A stretch of 64,000 nucleotides of DNA from an uncultured Acidobacteriota bacterium. Its GTDB lineage: Bacteria; Acidobacteriota; Vicinamibacteria; Vicinamibacterales; CAVVIG01. The translations under genes were made by a program, and so were the position numbers. The notes under the pieces are model-generated. The model did no database searches and was not told the DNA's origin. It worked only from the letters and a program-made list of their open reading frames with translations. The stretch spans positions 1 to 64,000 of the forward strand of contig CADEDC010000022.1 in NCBI GenBank assembly GCA_902825985.1, given 5' to 3'. Shown one piece after another: positions 48,155-57,912 of this stretch (positions are counted from its first letter, which is position 1; the number at the start of each line of letters is the position of its first letter).

Positions 48155-48170
48155 TGACAGAAGGCTGTCA
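48155..48170. promoter_or_regulatory. Inverted-repeat operator between the WYL regulator and the VOC gene
   Basis: TGACAG-AAGG-CTGTCA is a perfect 6-4-6 inverted repeat 9 bases upstream of the regulator start and 70 bases upstream of the VOC gene. A regulator gene divergent from its target with a dyad between them is the usual layout for autoregulation. A TATACC at 48182-48187 may be the -10 box of the VOC gene. Confidence 0.65.
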
Positions 48171-48240
48171 CAGCGGTCCAGTATACCTGTGGGTGCGCTC
48201 GCGGCCACGCCCGGCCGCCGCGTTCAGGAGTAAACACGTC

Positions 48241-48630
48241 ATGCATCACGCCATCCACTGGTTCGAGATTCCGGTGAACGACCTGCCACGGGCCACCGCC
48301 TTCTACGGCGCGGTCCTCGGCATCCACGAGTTCCGTTCCGAACAGTCGGGCGACACGGCGATGGCGCTGTTCCCGCACGACCGGACGGACCGGGGCGTCG
48401 GCGGCGCCCTGCTCGCGGGTGGTCGAGCCCGACCGTCGGCGACCGGCGTCATCGTCTATCTGAATGCCGGCAGCGACATCCGGGGCGCGGTCGAACGGGC
48501 CGTCGCGGCCGGCGGCAGCGTGAAGCAGCCGGTGACGGACATCGGCCCGCCCGGATTCGTCGCGTTGATCGAGGACACCGAGGGCAATGTGGTCGGGCTC
48601 CATCAGCCGCGCGCCGCTTCCGAGGTGTGA
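48241..48630 (+). CDS. VOC family (glyoxalase/bleomycin-resistance-like) protein
   Basis: A protein of 129 residues. HAIHWFEIPVNDLPRATAFYGAVLG is split across the first betaalphabeta unit, and GPPGFVALIEDTEGNVVGLH forms the last strand with the metal-ligand Glu. It is a small vicinal-oxygen-chelate protein acting on an unknown small molecule, perhaps a toxic aldehyde or electrophile. AGGAG lies about 10 bases upstream of the ATG. It is divergent from, and probably controlled by, the WYL regulator. Confidence 0.88.
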   Translation: MHHAIHWFEIPVNDLPRATAFYGAVLGIHEFRSEQSGDTAMALFPHDRTDRGVGGALLAGGRARPSATGVIVYLNAGSDIRGAVERAVAAGGSVKQPVTDIGPPGFVALIEDTEGNVVGLHQPRAASEV

Positions 48631-48722
48631 GCGGTCCGGCGGGCCAGGAGCGGGTTGACCCGCTCTCGGGAGAGCGGCAGGGGTCACGACAGGGACCGTG
48701 GCCCGTGCACTCCGCCTGGCCG

Positions 48723-49277
<555 letters not shown>

Positions 49278-49621
49278 GAGCGTGCCTCCGGAAGAAGACG
49301 AATGCGCCGACGAAGTCTGCGACGCGAACGACGAACCGGAGAACGTGCCCGTTCAGCTGAGCGACGAGGAGTCGACCCGAGTGACAGCGACGAGAGGTGG
49401 TGCGGACAGGATGTGTATCACGAACCCGGGTTGGTGGGAAGTCCTCCGCGAGCGGGAGAGTACCGAAGCACGGCCATCCACGGCAGCCGGCGAGCTGCGG
49501 TGCCCGTACCCGTCGAGCTGGGCGAGGAGCCCGCTGTTCGTCCGTGCATCCCTCGACAGCGCATCGTGATGCGGTCGGCCAGGGGTTCGAGACAGCTCAG
49601 CGATTCCCCTGGCCTCCGGCG
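49278..49621. other. Gap with a hairpin but no supported gene
   Basis: A 344-base stretch between two minus-strand genes. GGCCAGGGG (49577-49585) and CCCCTGGCC (49606-49614) form a perfect 9-bp stem with a 20-base loop shortly after the stop of the exported protein at 49622-50383, a likely 3'-end hairpin without a T tract. Open frames here have no domain or ribosome-binding site. Confidence 0.5.
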
Positions 49622-50383
49622 TCAGCGTCCGCTGTCGCGAGCCGTCCGAAACACGATGGGCGTGAGGATCGTGTTGCTGGAGTTGAACAGGTACCCGTCC
49701 CCCTGAACCGCCTGCGACGGTCCGTTGTGCGTGAACGTGGCGCTGCCGCCGCGACCGGCGGGAATCGGGCCACCCGTGAACGCGTCGAAGGTCGTGATGA
49801 ACGTCGTCTGATTGGCGGGCAGCGTGACGGCCCGCGTGTAGGTCGCCGAGCCGCCGAACGACTCGCGAACCGTCAGCGTCCCGGAGATCGAGCTGCCGGT
49901 CGTATTCTGCAAGCCCCACTGCGTGGCGAAGCCGCCGACGGTGCTCCAGCTCGAGTTGTAGAGCGTCGTATCGGATACCGAGTAGTAGAAGGTCCCGGTC
50001 GGCACGCGGGTGACGATGTAGCCCGAGCCGCTGGCGGTGGTGGTGACGCGGTAGGTGCGCGAGTCTCCACGCGGGTCGATCGGCTCGTTGCTCGACACCG
50101 TCGCATGGTCGGCGGTCGGGCAAATCTCGCTCAACGCGCCTGTGGTGGCTGCCCCCGCCAGGGCGTCGGTGGCCGACACGATCTCTATCGAATAGCTATG
50201 GCCCGCCGACGCCTGGAAGTACGGGGCGAAGATCGTGGTGGAGCCGTTGCTCGTGAACGGCCCCATGACGCGGCCATCAGCGAATGTGATGACGTAATCG
50301 GTGCATTGGGCCTGCGCCGGGTCGGCAAGGGAGAGTCCGAGGGCCAGAACCAGCATCGCCAGAATCGTTCGCACAGTTGGCAC
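49622..50383 (-). CDS. Exported protein of unknown function
   Basis: A protein of 253 residues starting with GTG at 50383, preceded by GGAGGA. A signal peptide ends at PAQAQC. The rest is Ser/Thr/Gly-rich and appears all-beta (GHSYSIEIVSATDALAGA; GSGYIVTRVPTGTFYYSVSD; GSSISGTLTVRESFGGSATY), resembling secreted pre-peptidase-type or adhesin-like beta domains. No catalytic motif is visible. It is probably secreted or on the cell surface. Confidence 0.65.
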   Translation of the reverse strand: MPTVRTILAMLVLALGLSLADPAQAQCTDYVITFADGRVMGPFTSNGSTTIFAPYFQASAGHSYSIEIVSATDALAGAATTGALSEICPTADHATVSSNEPIDPRGDSRTYRVTTTASGSGYIVTRVPTGTFYYSVSDTTLYNSSWSTVGGFATQWGLQNTTGSSISGTLTVRESFGGSATYTRAVTLPANQTTFITTFDAFTGGPIPAGRGGSATFTHNGPSQAVQGDGYLFNSSNTILTPIVFRTARDSGR

Positions 50384-50537
50384 AGTGTGTCCTCCGCACC
50401 GACATTTGAGCTCATCCGGTGCCAAAGGACAAGGTTGGCAACCTTCCCCACTGACCGGCCGTCTAAGCAGGTGGCTCACCGGACCCCGCCGGTGTCCTCC
50501 TCACGCGCGGCGGTGGTGCTGGCCCTGGCCCGACCCT

Positions 50538-51668
50538 ATGAGACGCATGTTGAGCAGCTCGTTGCTGGCGTTGGTGGCCGCTGCCCTCCTGGAGACCGTT
50601 CCCGGGCTCCGCGTCCGCGGTATCCATGCGCAGCCGGCGCCACAGGGCGCCAACGGCCTCCAGGCACTCGAAGAGACCATGGCGGTCGTCCGGAACCGGA
50701 ACGCACGAGACTACGCCATCACCTCACCGAACGGCATCGATGAAGGCCGGTGGGTGCCGCTCGGCGGCATCGAACAATGGATCACGATTCGGGGCGAGGA
50801 TCGCCAGAACCCGGTGATCCTCTTCCTGCACGGCGGCCCCGGCGACGCGAGCAATCCGTGGGCGTATGCCGGGTTTCGGTCGTGGCTGCGGGCGTTCACG
50901 GTCGTGCATTGGGATCAGCGGGGCGCCGGCAGGACGCTCGGCCGCAACGGCACGTCGGTGGCGGCGACCCTCACCATCGACCGGCTGACCCAGGATGGCA
51001 TCGAGCTCGCGGAAGTGCTGCGGGAGTCGCTGCACAAGGAGCGCATCCTCCTCGTGGGTCACTCATGGGGTTCGACGCTTGGCCTGTTCATGGCGAAGAG
51101 GCGACCGGACCTCTTCGCCGCTTTCATCGGCACCGGGCACGTGTCCGATCCGGCGCGCAATTATGCGGTCGCGCATGCCGACCTGCTGCGACACGCGGAA
51201 GCGCTGCGCGACCGTCGCGCCGTCCAGGAACTGACGGACGTGGGACCGCCGCCGTATCCGGACGGCCGCGGCTATTCGGTGCAGCGCAAGTGGTCGAATC
51301 TCTTCGAAGGGGCCGACCGGTTCATCGCATCGACGTTCGGTCTCGCCCTCGGTGCCCCCGGCTACACGACGAAGGACGTGGCGGACTGGATCGATGGCCA
51401 GGGGGTGAGCGCCGAGCGGCTGGTGCCCCACACGAGCGCCCTCACGAAGGAGCAGCTCGGCGGCGCCTTCCGCGTTCCCGTGTTCGTGGTGCAGGGCGCC
51501 GACGACTACACGACCCCTGTCAGTCTGGCACGCGCGTTCGTCCAGGAGATTCAGGCGCCGCGAAAGGCGTTCATCGTCATCGAGGGAGCCGGCCACTTCG
51601 CAGTGTTCATGAAGGCGGACGACTTCCTGAACATCCTCGTCTCGCGGGTGCGCCCGTTGACCCGCTGA
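50538..51668 (+). CDS. Exported alpha/beta hydrolase (prolyl iminopeptidase-like)
   Basis: A protein of 376 residues with an N-terminal hydrophobic segment (about residues 4-22). The hydrolase core shows ILFLHGGPGDASNPWAYAGF (oxyanion-hole HGGPG), VHWDQRGAGRTLGRNG, the nucleophile elbow GHSWGS, the acid in FVVQGADDYTTP and the His in EGAGHFAVF. HGGPG with WDQRGAG is the mark of proline iminopeptidase-like enzymes. It is likely to cleave small peptides or esters outside the cytoplasm. It converges with the flavin oxidoreductase gene, separated by 10 bases. Confidence 0.88.
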   Translation: MRRMLSSSLLALVAAALLETVPGLRVRGIHAQPAPQGANGLQALEETMAVVRNRNARDYAITSPNGIDEGRWVPLGGIEQWITIRGEDRQNPVILFLHGGPGDASNPWAYAGFRSWLRAFTVVHWDQRGAGRTLGRNGTSVAATLTIDRLTQDGIELAEVLRESLHKERILLVGHSWGSTLGLFMAKRRPDLFAAFIGTGHVSDPARNYAVAHADLLRHAEALRDRRAVQELTDVGPPPYPDGRGYSVQRKWSNLFEGADRFIASTFGLALGAPGYTTKDVADWIDGQGVSAERLVPHTSALTKEQLGGAFRVPVFVVQGADDYTTPVSLARAFVQEIQAPRKAFIVIEGAGHFAVFMKADDFLNILVSRVRPLTR

Positions 51669-51678
51669 CGCCGGCGCC

Positions 51679-53079
51679 TCAGATGGCACGACTGCCGACG
51701 CCGGCCTGCTCCGACGCCGGTCCGACCGCCGCTTCCTTGTAGATCCGGTACGCCTCCTCGAACATCTGATCCCGGTTCGCGAAACGGCTCTCTTCCCAGC
51801 AGGCCAGCGGCTGCAGCAGCGCATTGACGAGGCACTTGTTGCAGTAGGTACAGGGGCGCTCGGGCGCGTCCTGCCCCTGGCCGAACCGCTGGACCATGTC
51901 CGGGTTCGCCAGCAGCCCGCGCGCGACCGACACGACGTCACAGTGCCCCGCCTCGAGCGCCGCACGGATTCGGCTGGCCGTCTGCCAGCCGCCGACGCAG
52001 ATGACCGGCAGGCCTGAGGCCGCCTTGAGCTTCGCGGCATCGCCCTGGTTCATGCCTTCGATCTTCTCCGGCAGCAGCCGGCCCCGCTGCTTGAAGGGCA
52101 TGCGCCGGCCCCAGTTCCACTCGAAGATCCGGCGGAGCACCGCGAACTGCATGAGGAAGAACGTCAACGGGACGCGCGTACCCTCGTAGAAGAGGCCGGC
52201 AAGGCTGTAGCGGGAGTCGTCGGCCGGCAGCAGCCCGGCGGGCACGAGCGGATGCGGGAAGGAATCGCCCTGCGACAGATGGATGGCGTCGAGCCCGGCC
52301 TCCGCCAGCCAGCGTGAGAGCTGCATCGTGTCGTCGATGGTGTTGCCGACGCGACGGACGAACGGCGCCATATAGGCGTTGTGTTCGTCGCGGCCGCTCA
52401 GTTTCATCGACACGAAGAAGTCGCGGCCGACCTCGGCCCGGACGGCCGCCAGCACGTCCAGCAGGATCCGGGCGCGCGTCCGCAGGTCGCCGTTGTACTC
52501 GTCGCGGCGATCGTTGATGGCACTCGAGAGAAACTGATGCAACAGGTAGCCGTTGCAGGCGACGATCTCGATGCCGTCCGCGCCCGCCGCACGGGCGCGG
52601 CGGGCCGCCTGCGCATAGGCGCGGACCACGTCGTGGATTTCCGGAATCGTCATGCGGCGGCAGCGCAGCCCGTACAGCAGGTCCGGCCGGTCGGTGGCGC
52701 TCGGCGGGTGGATGCCGACGAACTCCTTCCGCGGCAGATCGCGCTGGCGCCCCGAGAAGTGGAGCTGGATGATGTACCGGCAGTCGTAGCGATGCACTTC
52801 GTCGATCAGCCGCCGCCACGACGGAATGGTGCGGTCGTCGTCGATGCTGGCATAGCCGGGTACCGCGATCCCATCGGTACGGATGCCGACGTTCGAGGAG
52901 ATGATGGCGCTGACGCCTCCCTTGGCGAACCGGCGCTCCCAGGCAATCCGCGCTTCCGACATCGAGCCGTCGTAGTAGTCGACACGTCCACCCATACTGG
53001 AGCGGACCACCCTGTTCTTCAGGGTCAATCCATTGATGCGCAGGGGCTGAAAGATCGGATCAGTGGCTGGCGCTGTCAC
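51679..53079 (-). CDS. Old Yellow Enzyme-family NADH:flavin oxidoreductase
   Basis: A protein of 466 residues; GTG at 53079 with GAGGAGG upstream. The FMN TIM barrel begins IFQPLRINGLTLKNRVVRSS, with IIQLHFSGRQ, AARRARAAGADGIEIVACNG and LLHQFLSSAINDRRDEYNGD. PVICVGGWQTASRIRAALEA and CDVVSVARGLLANPDMV form the phosphate site. A Cys cluster CTYCNKCLVNALLQPLACWE follows, similar to the iron-sulfur motif of 2,4-dienoyl-CoA reductases, but the C-terminal FAD/NAD domain of those enzymes is absent. It probably reduces an activated double bond. It is divergent from the five-gene redox operon. Confidence 0.9.
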   Translation of the reverse strand: MTAPATDPIFQPLRINGLTLKNRVVRSSMGGRVDYYDGSMSEARIAWERRFAKGGVSAIISSNVGIRTDGIAVPGYASIDDDRTIPSWRRLIDEVHRYDCRYIIQLHFSGRQRDLPRKEFVGIHPPSATDRPDLLYGLRCRRMTIPEIHDVVRAYAQAARRARAAGADGIEIVACNGYLLHQFLSSAINDRRDEYNGDLRTRARILLDVLAAVRAEVGRDFFVSMKLSGRDEHNAYMAPFVRRVGNTIDDTMQLSRWLAEAGLDAIHLSQGDSFPHPLVPAGLLPADDSRYSLAGLFYEGTRVPLTFFLMQFAVLRRIFEWNWGRRMPFKQRGRLLPEKIEGMNQGDAAKLKAASGLPVICVGGWQTASRIRAALEAGHCDVVSVARGLLANPDMVQRFGQGQDAPERPCTYCNKCLVNALLQPLACWEESRFANRDQMFEEAYRIYKEAAVGPASEQAGVGSRAI

Positions 53080-53134
53080 CGGACCTCCTCGTGTGCGGCT
53101 GCCGCGAACCGCTACGCATGAGCTAGAACAGCAG

Positions 53135-53163
53135 TTGTTCAGGACGGCGGTTACTCATATCAT
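53135..53163 (+). promoter_or_regulatory. Candidate promoter of the redox operon
   Basis: TTGTTC (53135-53140) and TATCAT (53158-53163) are separated by exactly 17 bases, with the start codon of the SRPBCC gene 43 bases downstream of the -10 box. The spacing and composition fit a sigma-70-type promoter for 53206-58299. Prediction by eye. Confidence 0.5.
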
Positions 53164-53205
53164 GTCCACCCGTCCCACGTATCGATATCCAAGGCGGACA
53201 TCAAG

Positions 53206-53712
53206 ATGGCCAAGGTTGCCACGACCGTGATCGCGACAATCGCTGTACCGAGAACGGCTCTCTGGAACTGGCTCGTCCCGGGTGTGTTCTACGACCAGCT
53301 CGAGAGTGTCGTCCGCGATGAAGCAGGCCTTCCCGGCTGCACCAAGACCACCGGAACGACCGGACCCTGGGATGTCGCCGGGTCGACGCGCATCGTCCAC
53401 CTCTCGGACGAGACCTACGTGCGGGAAACCGTGAAGGTGGCGACCGCCCCGCACTATTTCTCCTACCGGCTGACCGATTTCTCGAGCCGGAGCATCCGCC
53501 TCCTCGTCCGGGAGGCCGGCGGACAGTGGTGGTTCACCGACGAGGGGTCTGGCACCCACGTGAAGTGGACCTACACCGCAGAGAGCCGGAACTGGCTCGC
53601 CATGGCGGTCCTCTTCCCGGTCATCAGGATCCTGTGGAACCGCTACATGCGCTCGTCCATGCGCATCATCACGACGCGGGCGGAAACGGAAATCGGGGTG
53701 GCGGCGCGATGA
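53206..53712 (+). CDS. SRPBCC (START/polyketide-cyclase-like) family protein
   Basis: A protein of 168 residues. AVPRTALWNWLVPGVFYDQL at the start, a beta-rich centre with GPWDVAGSTRIVHLSDET, and a long C-terminal helix (FPVIRILWNRYMRSSMRIIT) fit the helix-grip SRPBCC fold, which binds hydrophobic ligands such as lipids or sterols. No enzymatic residues can be named. Its TGA overlaps the next ATG (ATGA), so it is translationally coupled to the catalase-like gene. It is the first gene of the operon. Confidence 0.7.
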   Translation: MAKVATTVIATIAVPRTALWNWLVPGVFYDQLESVVRDEAGLPGCTKTTGTTGPWDVAGSTRIVHLSDETYVRETVKVATAPHYFSYRLTDFSSRSIRLLVREAGGQWWFTDEGSGTHVKWTYTAESRNWLAMAVLFPVIRILWNRYMRSSMRIITTRAETEIGVAAR

Positions 53713-54797
53713 CGCAGTGGGATTTCGACCTGGTCAAGCTACACGGGCCGCAGGAAATGACGGCCGAGGACTTCGGCTATCACGGTTCGCGGTACGCCGA
53801 CGTCCGCAGGGCGATGTACGAGAACCCCTATCGGGCCGGTCCCAGCGGTCAGGAGCCGGGTCCGCTGCCCCTGTTCAAATCGACGATCCGCAACGCGTGG
53901 CGCGGCCTGCTGTCCGGTGAGAACAAGTTCCGGCAGGCGTCGGCACGGTCCATGGACTCGCAGGCCGACCTCCGGTGGGGTCCGGACCGCAAGGGCTGGC
54001 GGCGGATCATCGCGCCGAACGGCATCTGTGTCTTCGGCACCTGGGAGATCACCGAGAACAACATCTACACGGGCTACTTCCAGAAGGGTTCGAAGGGGCT
54101 GACCGTCGGCCGGTTCTCGTCCGACGGCAACGAAACCCGGCGGGGCCAGCGCCGGTCGTTCAGCCTCGGCATGAAGGTCTATCCGACGACGGATCCCGAG
54201 CATCCGTCGCCGCTCGTCCCGGCCAGCGTGATCGTCCAGGAAGATCTCGGCGGCATGCGCACCGATTACATCAACGATGCCGAACTCGTGAACACCCCGA
54301 GCGTCCACTCGTATCGTCGCGGCATCTACTTCCTCGTCATGCTGCGGGCCGGCACGATCTTCCAGCGGCTCGACAAGGTCGGCGACGCCAGGCAGGTGTT
54401 CCAGGTGGCGGAACTCGGCAAGGACCCGGCCGTACCGACCCACGCGCCCGAGCATCTGATGTTCAAGATGGCGCAGGGACAGCGGCGCGTCGAAGGCCGG
54501 GGGCTGGATTTTCGCGACGAAATCTACGGCCACCTGTTCAATCCCGGCGATGCGGCTCCGACCGGTTCCATGGTGTTCGACATCTGCGTCTCGAGCACCG
54601 GCCGGATGAGCGGCGTCCGCGGCCTGTCGACCGTGAAGGTCGACGACTGGCAGCGCATCGGGACCCTGCGGTTCGCCGAGGCCGTCTGCTCGTACAACGG
54701 CGACCACGTCATCCAGTTCCACCACCCGCGCTGGCGCGACGACCGCAACGATCCGTCCACCTACATCCGCGTCAACGGCATCCGGGTTCGCCGCTGA
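53709..54797 (+). CDS. Catalase-like (heme-fold-related) protein, tentative
   Basis: A protein of 362 residues. The block RRIIAPNGICVFGTWEIT, then TGYFQKGSKGLTVGRFSSDG and RGQRRSFSLGMKVYPTTDP, resembles the catalase/catalase-related core, in which the motif reads roughly VHAKGxxxFGxF followed by VRFS. By hand alignment the distal heme His is replaced by Ala (IIAPNG), and I cannot find the usual proximal Tyr box. It may be a divergent heme protein, an allene-oxide-synthase-like enzyme, or a member that has lost heme. It overlaps the SRPBCC gene by ATGA and precedes the GMC oxidoreductase by 22 bases. Confidence 0.55.
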   Translation: MTQWDFDLVKLHGPQEMTAEDFGYHGSRYADVRRAMYENPYRAGPSGQEPGPLPLFKSTIRNAWRGLLSGENKFRQASARSMDSQADLRWGPDRKGWRRIIAPNGICVFGTWEITENNIYTGYFQKGSKGLTVGRFSSDGNETRRGQRRSFSLGMKVYPTTDPEHPSPLVPASVIVQEDLGGMRTDYINDAELVNTPSVHSYRRGIYFLVMLRAGTIFQRLDKVGDARQVFQVAELGKDPAVPTHAPEHLMFKMAQGQRRVEGRGLDFRDEIYGHLFNPGDAAPTGSMVFDICVSSTGRMSGVRGLSTVKVDDWQRIGTLRFAEAVCSYNGDHVIQFHHPRWRDDRNDPSTYIRVNGIRVRR

Positions 54798-54819
54798 GCC
54801 GCGGACCAGAACACCGCCC

Positions 54820-56400
54820 ATGGCCGCATCCTTCGACGTCATCGTGATCGGCAGCGGCTTCGGCGGTGCCATCATGGCCCGGCGCCTCGCCGAGCAGGGC
54901 ATGCGCGTGCTCGTGCTCGAACGCGGCCGACGGTGGGAACCCAGCCAGTACCCGCGCAAGCCCGGCGATGCCTGGGTGTACAGCGACGACCATCCCGGCC
55001 TGTTCAACGGCTGGCTCGACATGCGCTTCTTCCGCGGCATGACGGTCGCCCAGGCTGCCGGCGTTGGCGGCGGTTCGCTCTGTTACAGCAGCGTCGCCGT
55101 CGAAGCGCGGCCGGACGTCTTCACGCGCGGCTGGCCGGCCGAGATCACGCACCAGGAACTCAAGCCGTACTACGACACGGTGGCCCGCGAGATGGACCTG
55201 CAGGTCCTGCCCGACGGACAGCTGACCCGCCGATTCGAGCTGGCGCGCGACGCGTCGAGAAACCTCGGCTATGCCGCGCGATTCGCCAAGGCGCCGCTCG
55301 CCGTCAGCTTCTCCCCCGACTGGCACTATGGTCTGGACGATCCGTTCGACCACAAACACTCGCGGCAGTTCACCAATGCCCACGGCCAGACGCAGGGGAC
55401 GTGCGTGCACCTCGGGAACTGCGACCTCGGCTGCGACGTACGAGCCAAGAACGGCCTCGACGTCAACTATATCCCGCAGGCCGAACGGCGAGGCGCCGAC
55501 GTCCGCCCGCTGTGCCTGGTTCGCTACATCGAGCCGGCCGACGGTGCGTATCGGGTGATATTCGACCGCATCGAGCACGGCCGTCTGGTGCGCAGTCACG
55601 AGACGGCGACGCGCGTCGTCCTCGCCGCCGGCAGCCTGGGCAGCACCGAGATCCTGCTGCGCTGTCGCGACCAGTACCGGACGCTGCCGCTGGTGAGTGC
55701 AACACTCGGCACGCGGTGGAGCGCGAACGCCAATTTCATCTCGATGGCGGTGTACGCGGGCGACGAGAACATCCGGCAATCGACCGGCCCCACCATTTCC
55801 GGCATGCTCGACTTCGCCGATGGCGGCTATCGGAACCAGCGATTCGTCGTCGAGGACGACGGGTTCCCGAATCTGCTGCTGAATGCGATCAAGGCCAGCC
55901 TCGACAGCCGGGTGCGGACGCGATTCGGCCGGCAGCTGCTCGACGAGCTCGAGGAGTTCGTGCGAGACGACACGCCGCTCCGCAACCTGATGTTGTGGCT
56001 CGGCGCCGGTCAGGATGCCGGCGACGGCCGCATCTTCCTCAAGCGTCGATGGTTCACGCCGTGGAAACGGGCGCTGAGCCTGTCGTGGCAGGTCGAACCG
56101 TCCGAAGGCGTGCTCGAGGCGATCGAGTCGATGCACCAGAACCTGACGGAAGCAACGGGTGGGCGCTTCCGCTCGATGCCGACCTGGAGCCTGCTGAAGA
56201 GCCTGTTGACGCTGCACCCGCTGGGCGGCTGCCCGATCGGTACGTCGGCCGACAACGGCGTCGTCGATCACCTCGGCCGGGTCTTCGGCTATCCCAACCT
56301 GATCGTCGCCGACGGCGCCGTGCTGCCGACGCCGACGGTGCGCAATCCCTCACACACCATCGCCGCGCTCGCCGAGCGCATGGCCGCTCACGTCCAGTAA
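54820..56400 (+). CDS. GMC-family FAD oxidoreductase (cholesterol-oxidase-like)
   Basis: A protein of 526 residues. FAD binding: FDVIVIGSGFGGAIMARRLA at the N-terminus and VLVLERGRRW; GGGSLCYSSV follows in the substrate/FAD region. TCVHLGNCDLGCDVRAKNGL is a Cys-rich block shared with cholesterol-oxidase-like members, and TLHPLGGCPIGTSAD carries the catalytic His. NLIVADGAVLPTPTVRNPSH completes the FAD site. It should oxidise an alcohol, possibly a sterol, terpenoid or other lipid, with oxygen or a carrier as acceptor. There is no signal peptide, so it acts in the cytoplasm. Confidence 0.9.
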   Translation: MAASFDVIVIGSGFGGAIMARRLAEQGMRVLVLERGRRWEPSQYPRKPGDAWVYSDDHPGLFNGWLDMRFFRGMTVAQAAGVGGGSLCYSSVAVEARPDVFTRGWPAEITHQELKPYYDTVAREMDLQVLPDGQLTRRFELARDASRNLGYAARFAKAPLAVSFSPDWHYGLDDPFDHKHSRQFTNAHGQTQGTCVHLGNCDLGCDVRAKNGLDVNYIPQAERRGADVRPLCLVRYIEPADGAYRVIFDRIEHGRLVRSHETATRVVLAAGSLGSTEILLRCRDQYRTLPLVSATLGTRWSANANFISMAVYAGDENIRQSTGPTISGMLDFADGGYRNQRFVVEDDGFPNLLLNAIKASLDSRVRTRFGRQLLDELEEFVRDDTPLRNLMLWLGAGQDAGDGRIFLKRRWFTPWKRALSLSWQVEPSEGVLEAIESMHQNLTEATGGRFRSMPTWSLLKSLLTLHPLGGCPIGTSADNGVVDHLGRVFGYPNLIVADGAVLPTPTVRNPSHTIAALAERMAAHVQ

Positions 56401-56413
56401 CAAGGAGCCCTCG

Positions 56414-57838
56414 ATGCCGCCGACTCACAAAGGATTGCGCGAGCTGTTCACGTATCCGTTGATGTCCGCGATTTTCGACCGCCGCACGCGCCGCGTCGCC
56501 CGCGGAACGTCGGTCGTGTCAGGCCCGATCAGCTACACGAGCCCGAACAAGCCGGCGCCGCTCAGCCCACTCGAGGAGGCGGTGCTGATCGTCTCGACCG
56601 GGCTGACCGGCAAGTCGACGATGCACGACGTGCCGGCGAAGAACGACGACGGCAGCGACCGATTCTCGGCGCCGCTCATCAACATCCTGGCGCGCTCCGC
56701 CAGCAGCATCGACAACGCCCACGCCGTGTCGTTCTTCCTGATCAACGACGAGGGGACGTGGTTGATCAAGCATCCACGCAACCGGGCGGGGCTCGAACTG
56801 CTCAGCCAACTGCCGCCGCGCTGGGAAGACTGGAGCGAGTCTGACTGGCTCGCCGCCGCCGCGAGCCTGAAGCACAAGCTGTACAAGGAACGGTTGGACT
56901 TCCCGCGCCACTGGCCGTACTACTTCATCTGGAACCGGCAGCTGTCGAACCGCCCGGGTACGACGATTCTGCTGCCTGTCGTCGACCTGACGCGCCAGTT
57001 CATCAACGTGATCATCTCCCTGCTGTCGGAGGAGGACGGCCAGCGGCCGCTCTTCATCGACGACTGGCAGCGCTTCCGGCCGCGCACCCTCCTCGACTGG
57101 GGCGCCTGGTTCGGCGGACTCGTCGGGTTGGTGCCGGACATCACCTATCAGATCATCGGCGGCGCCACGCGCGCCCGTGGTGACTGGCTCAACCGCGACT
57201 ACCCCGCGCCGATTGGCTTCGCGAACACGCTGCGGACCGACTACGAAACGTTCTTCCAGATGCAGAATCTGATGCTCATCGCCCAGGGCATGGGGCTCGG
57301 CGCCTGGATCCACGCGGCCGTCGGCTCGCCCTACCTGTTCGAACGCGATCCCGCCAAAGGGAAGTTCGGCATCGAGTTCCGCATGCAGAAGCCGAAGAAG
57401 TGGCGGCGCTGGCCGCCCCTCCCGACGACGCTGGACAACCCGATCGGCATCGATGGCGTGCTCGAGACACTGACGCCGCCCTATGTCAAGTCGATGAACG
57501 ACGCCGTGGACACGGTCATCGAGGAGAAGTACGGGCCGGCCGGCACCTACGGCGACTCCACGATCTTCGATCGCGCCTACAAGACCAAGGAGTTCGGCGA
57601 TGCCTTCCTGAAGATGGCGAACCGCCGGCCGACGCCGCAGGCCATCGACTACACGAAGGAGATCTGCAACTACATCTACGACACCTACGGCCGCTTCCCG
57701 GCCCACGTCAACGCCGTCCACGTCCCCGGTGTCTGGCTCCAGTTCTCACACCTGGAGCTCGAGTTCTACGAGAAGTACTTCGACAAGGACCTCTATCATC
57801 GGCAGGCGGCTCACGATCAACTGTGGGAAGAGCGCTGA
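56414..57838 (+). CDS. Uncharacterised protein, possible nitroreductase-like fold
   Basis: A protein of 474 residues with AAGGAG before the ATG. MSAIFDRRTRRVARGTSV near the N-terminus, PLSPLEEAVLIVSTGLTG, and QMQNLMLIAQGMGLGAWIHA in the middle recall the FMN-binding nitroreductase fold (arginine-rich start, mid-domain GLGA helix). I cannot confirm FMN ligands, and the protein is more than twice the usual length. Later blocks such as PPYVKSMNDAVDTVIEEKYG and CNYIYDTYGRFPAHVNAVHV are unassigned. It may accept electrons from, or act after, the GMC oxidoreductase encoded 13 bases upstream. Confidence 0.5.
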   Translation: MPPTHKGLRELFTYPLMSAIFDRRTRRVARGTSVVSGPISYTSPNKPAPLSPLEEAVLIVSTGLTGKSTMHDVPAKNDDGSDRFSAPLINILARSASSIDNAHAVSFFLINDEGTWLIKHPRNRAGLELLSQLPPRWEDWSESDWLAAAASLKHKLYKERLDFPRHWPYYFIWNRQLSNRPGTTILLPVVDLTRQFINVIISLLSEEDGQRPLFIDDWQRFRPRTLLDWGAWFGGLVGLVPDITYQIIGGATRARGDWLNRDYPAPIGFANTLRTDYETFFQMQNLMLIAQGMGLGAWIHAAVGSPYLFERDPAKGKFGIEFRMQKPKKWRRWPPLPTTLDNPIGIDGVLETLTPPYVKSMNDAVDTVIEEKYGPAGTYGDSTIFDRAYKTKEFGDAFLKMANRRPTPQAIDYTKEICNYIYDTYGRFPAHVNAVHVPGVWLQFSHLELEFYEKYFDKDLYHRQAAHDQLWEER

Positions 57839-57912
57839 TTCCCGCACGTCGGCGGGGCCGCCACGAACATGGCCGTTGACACCGCGCGTCGCGGTGCCCA
57901 GAATGACGACTG

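Noticed and set aside
49577-49614. Stem-loop containing GGTTCGA, considered as a tRNA fragment
   Set aside because: The T-loop-like string is isolated; no acceptor, D or anticodon arms can be drawn around it.
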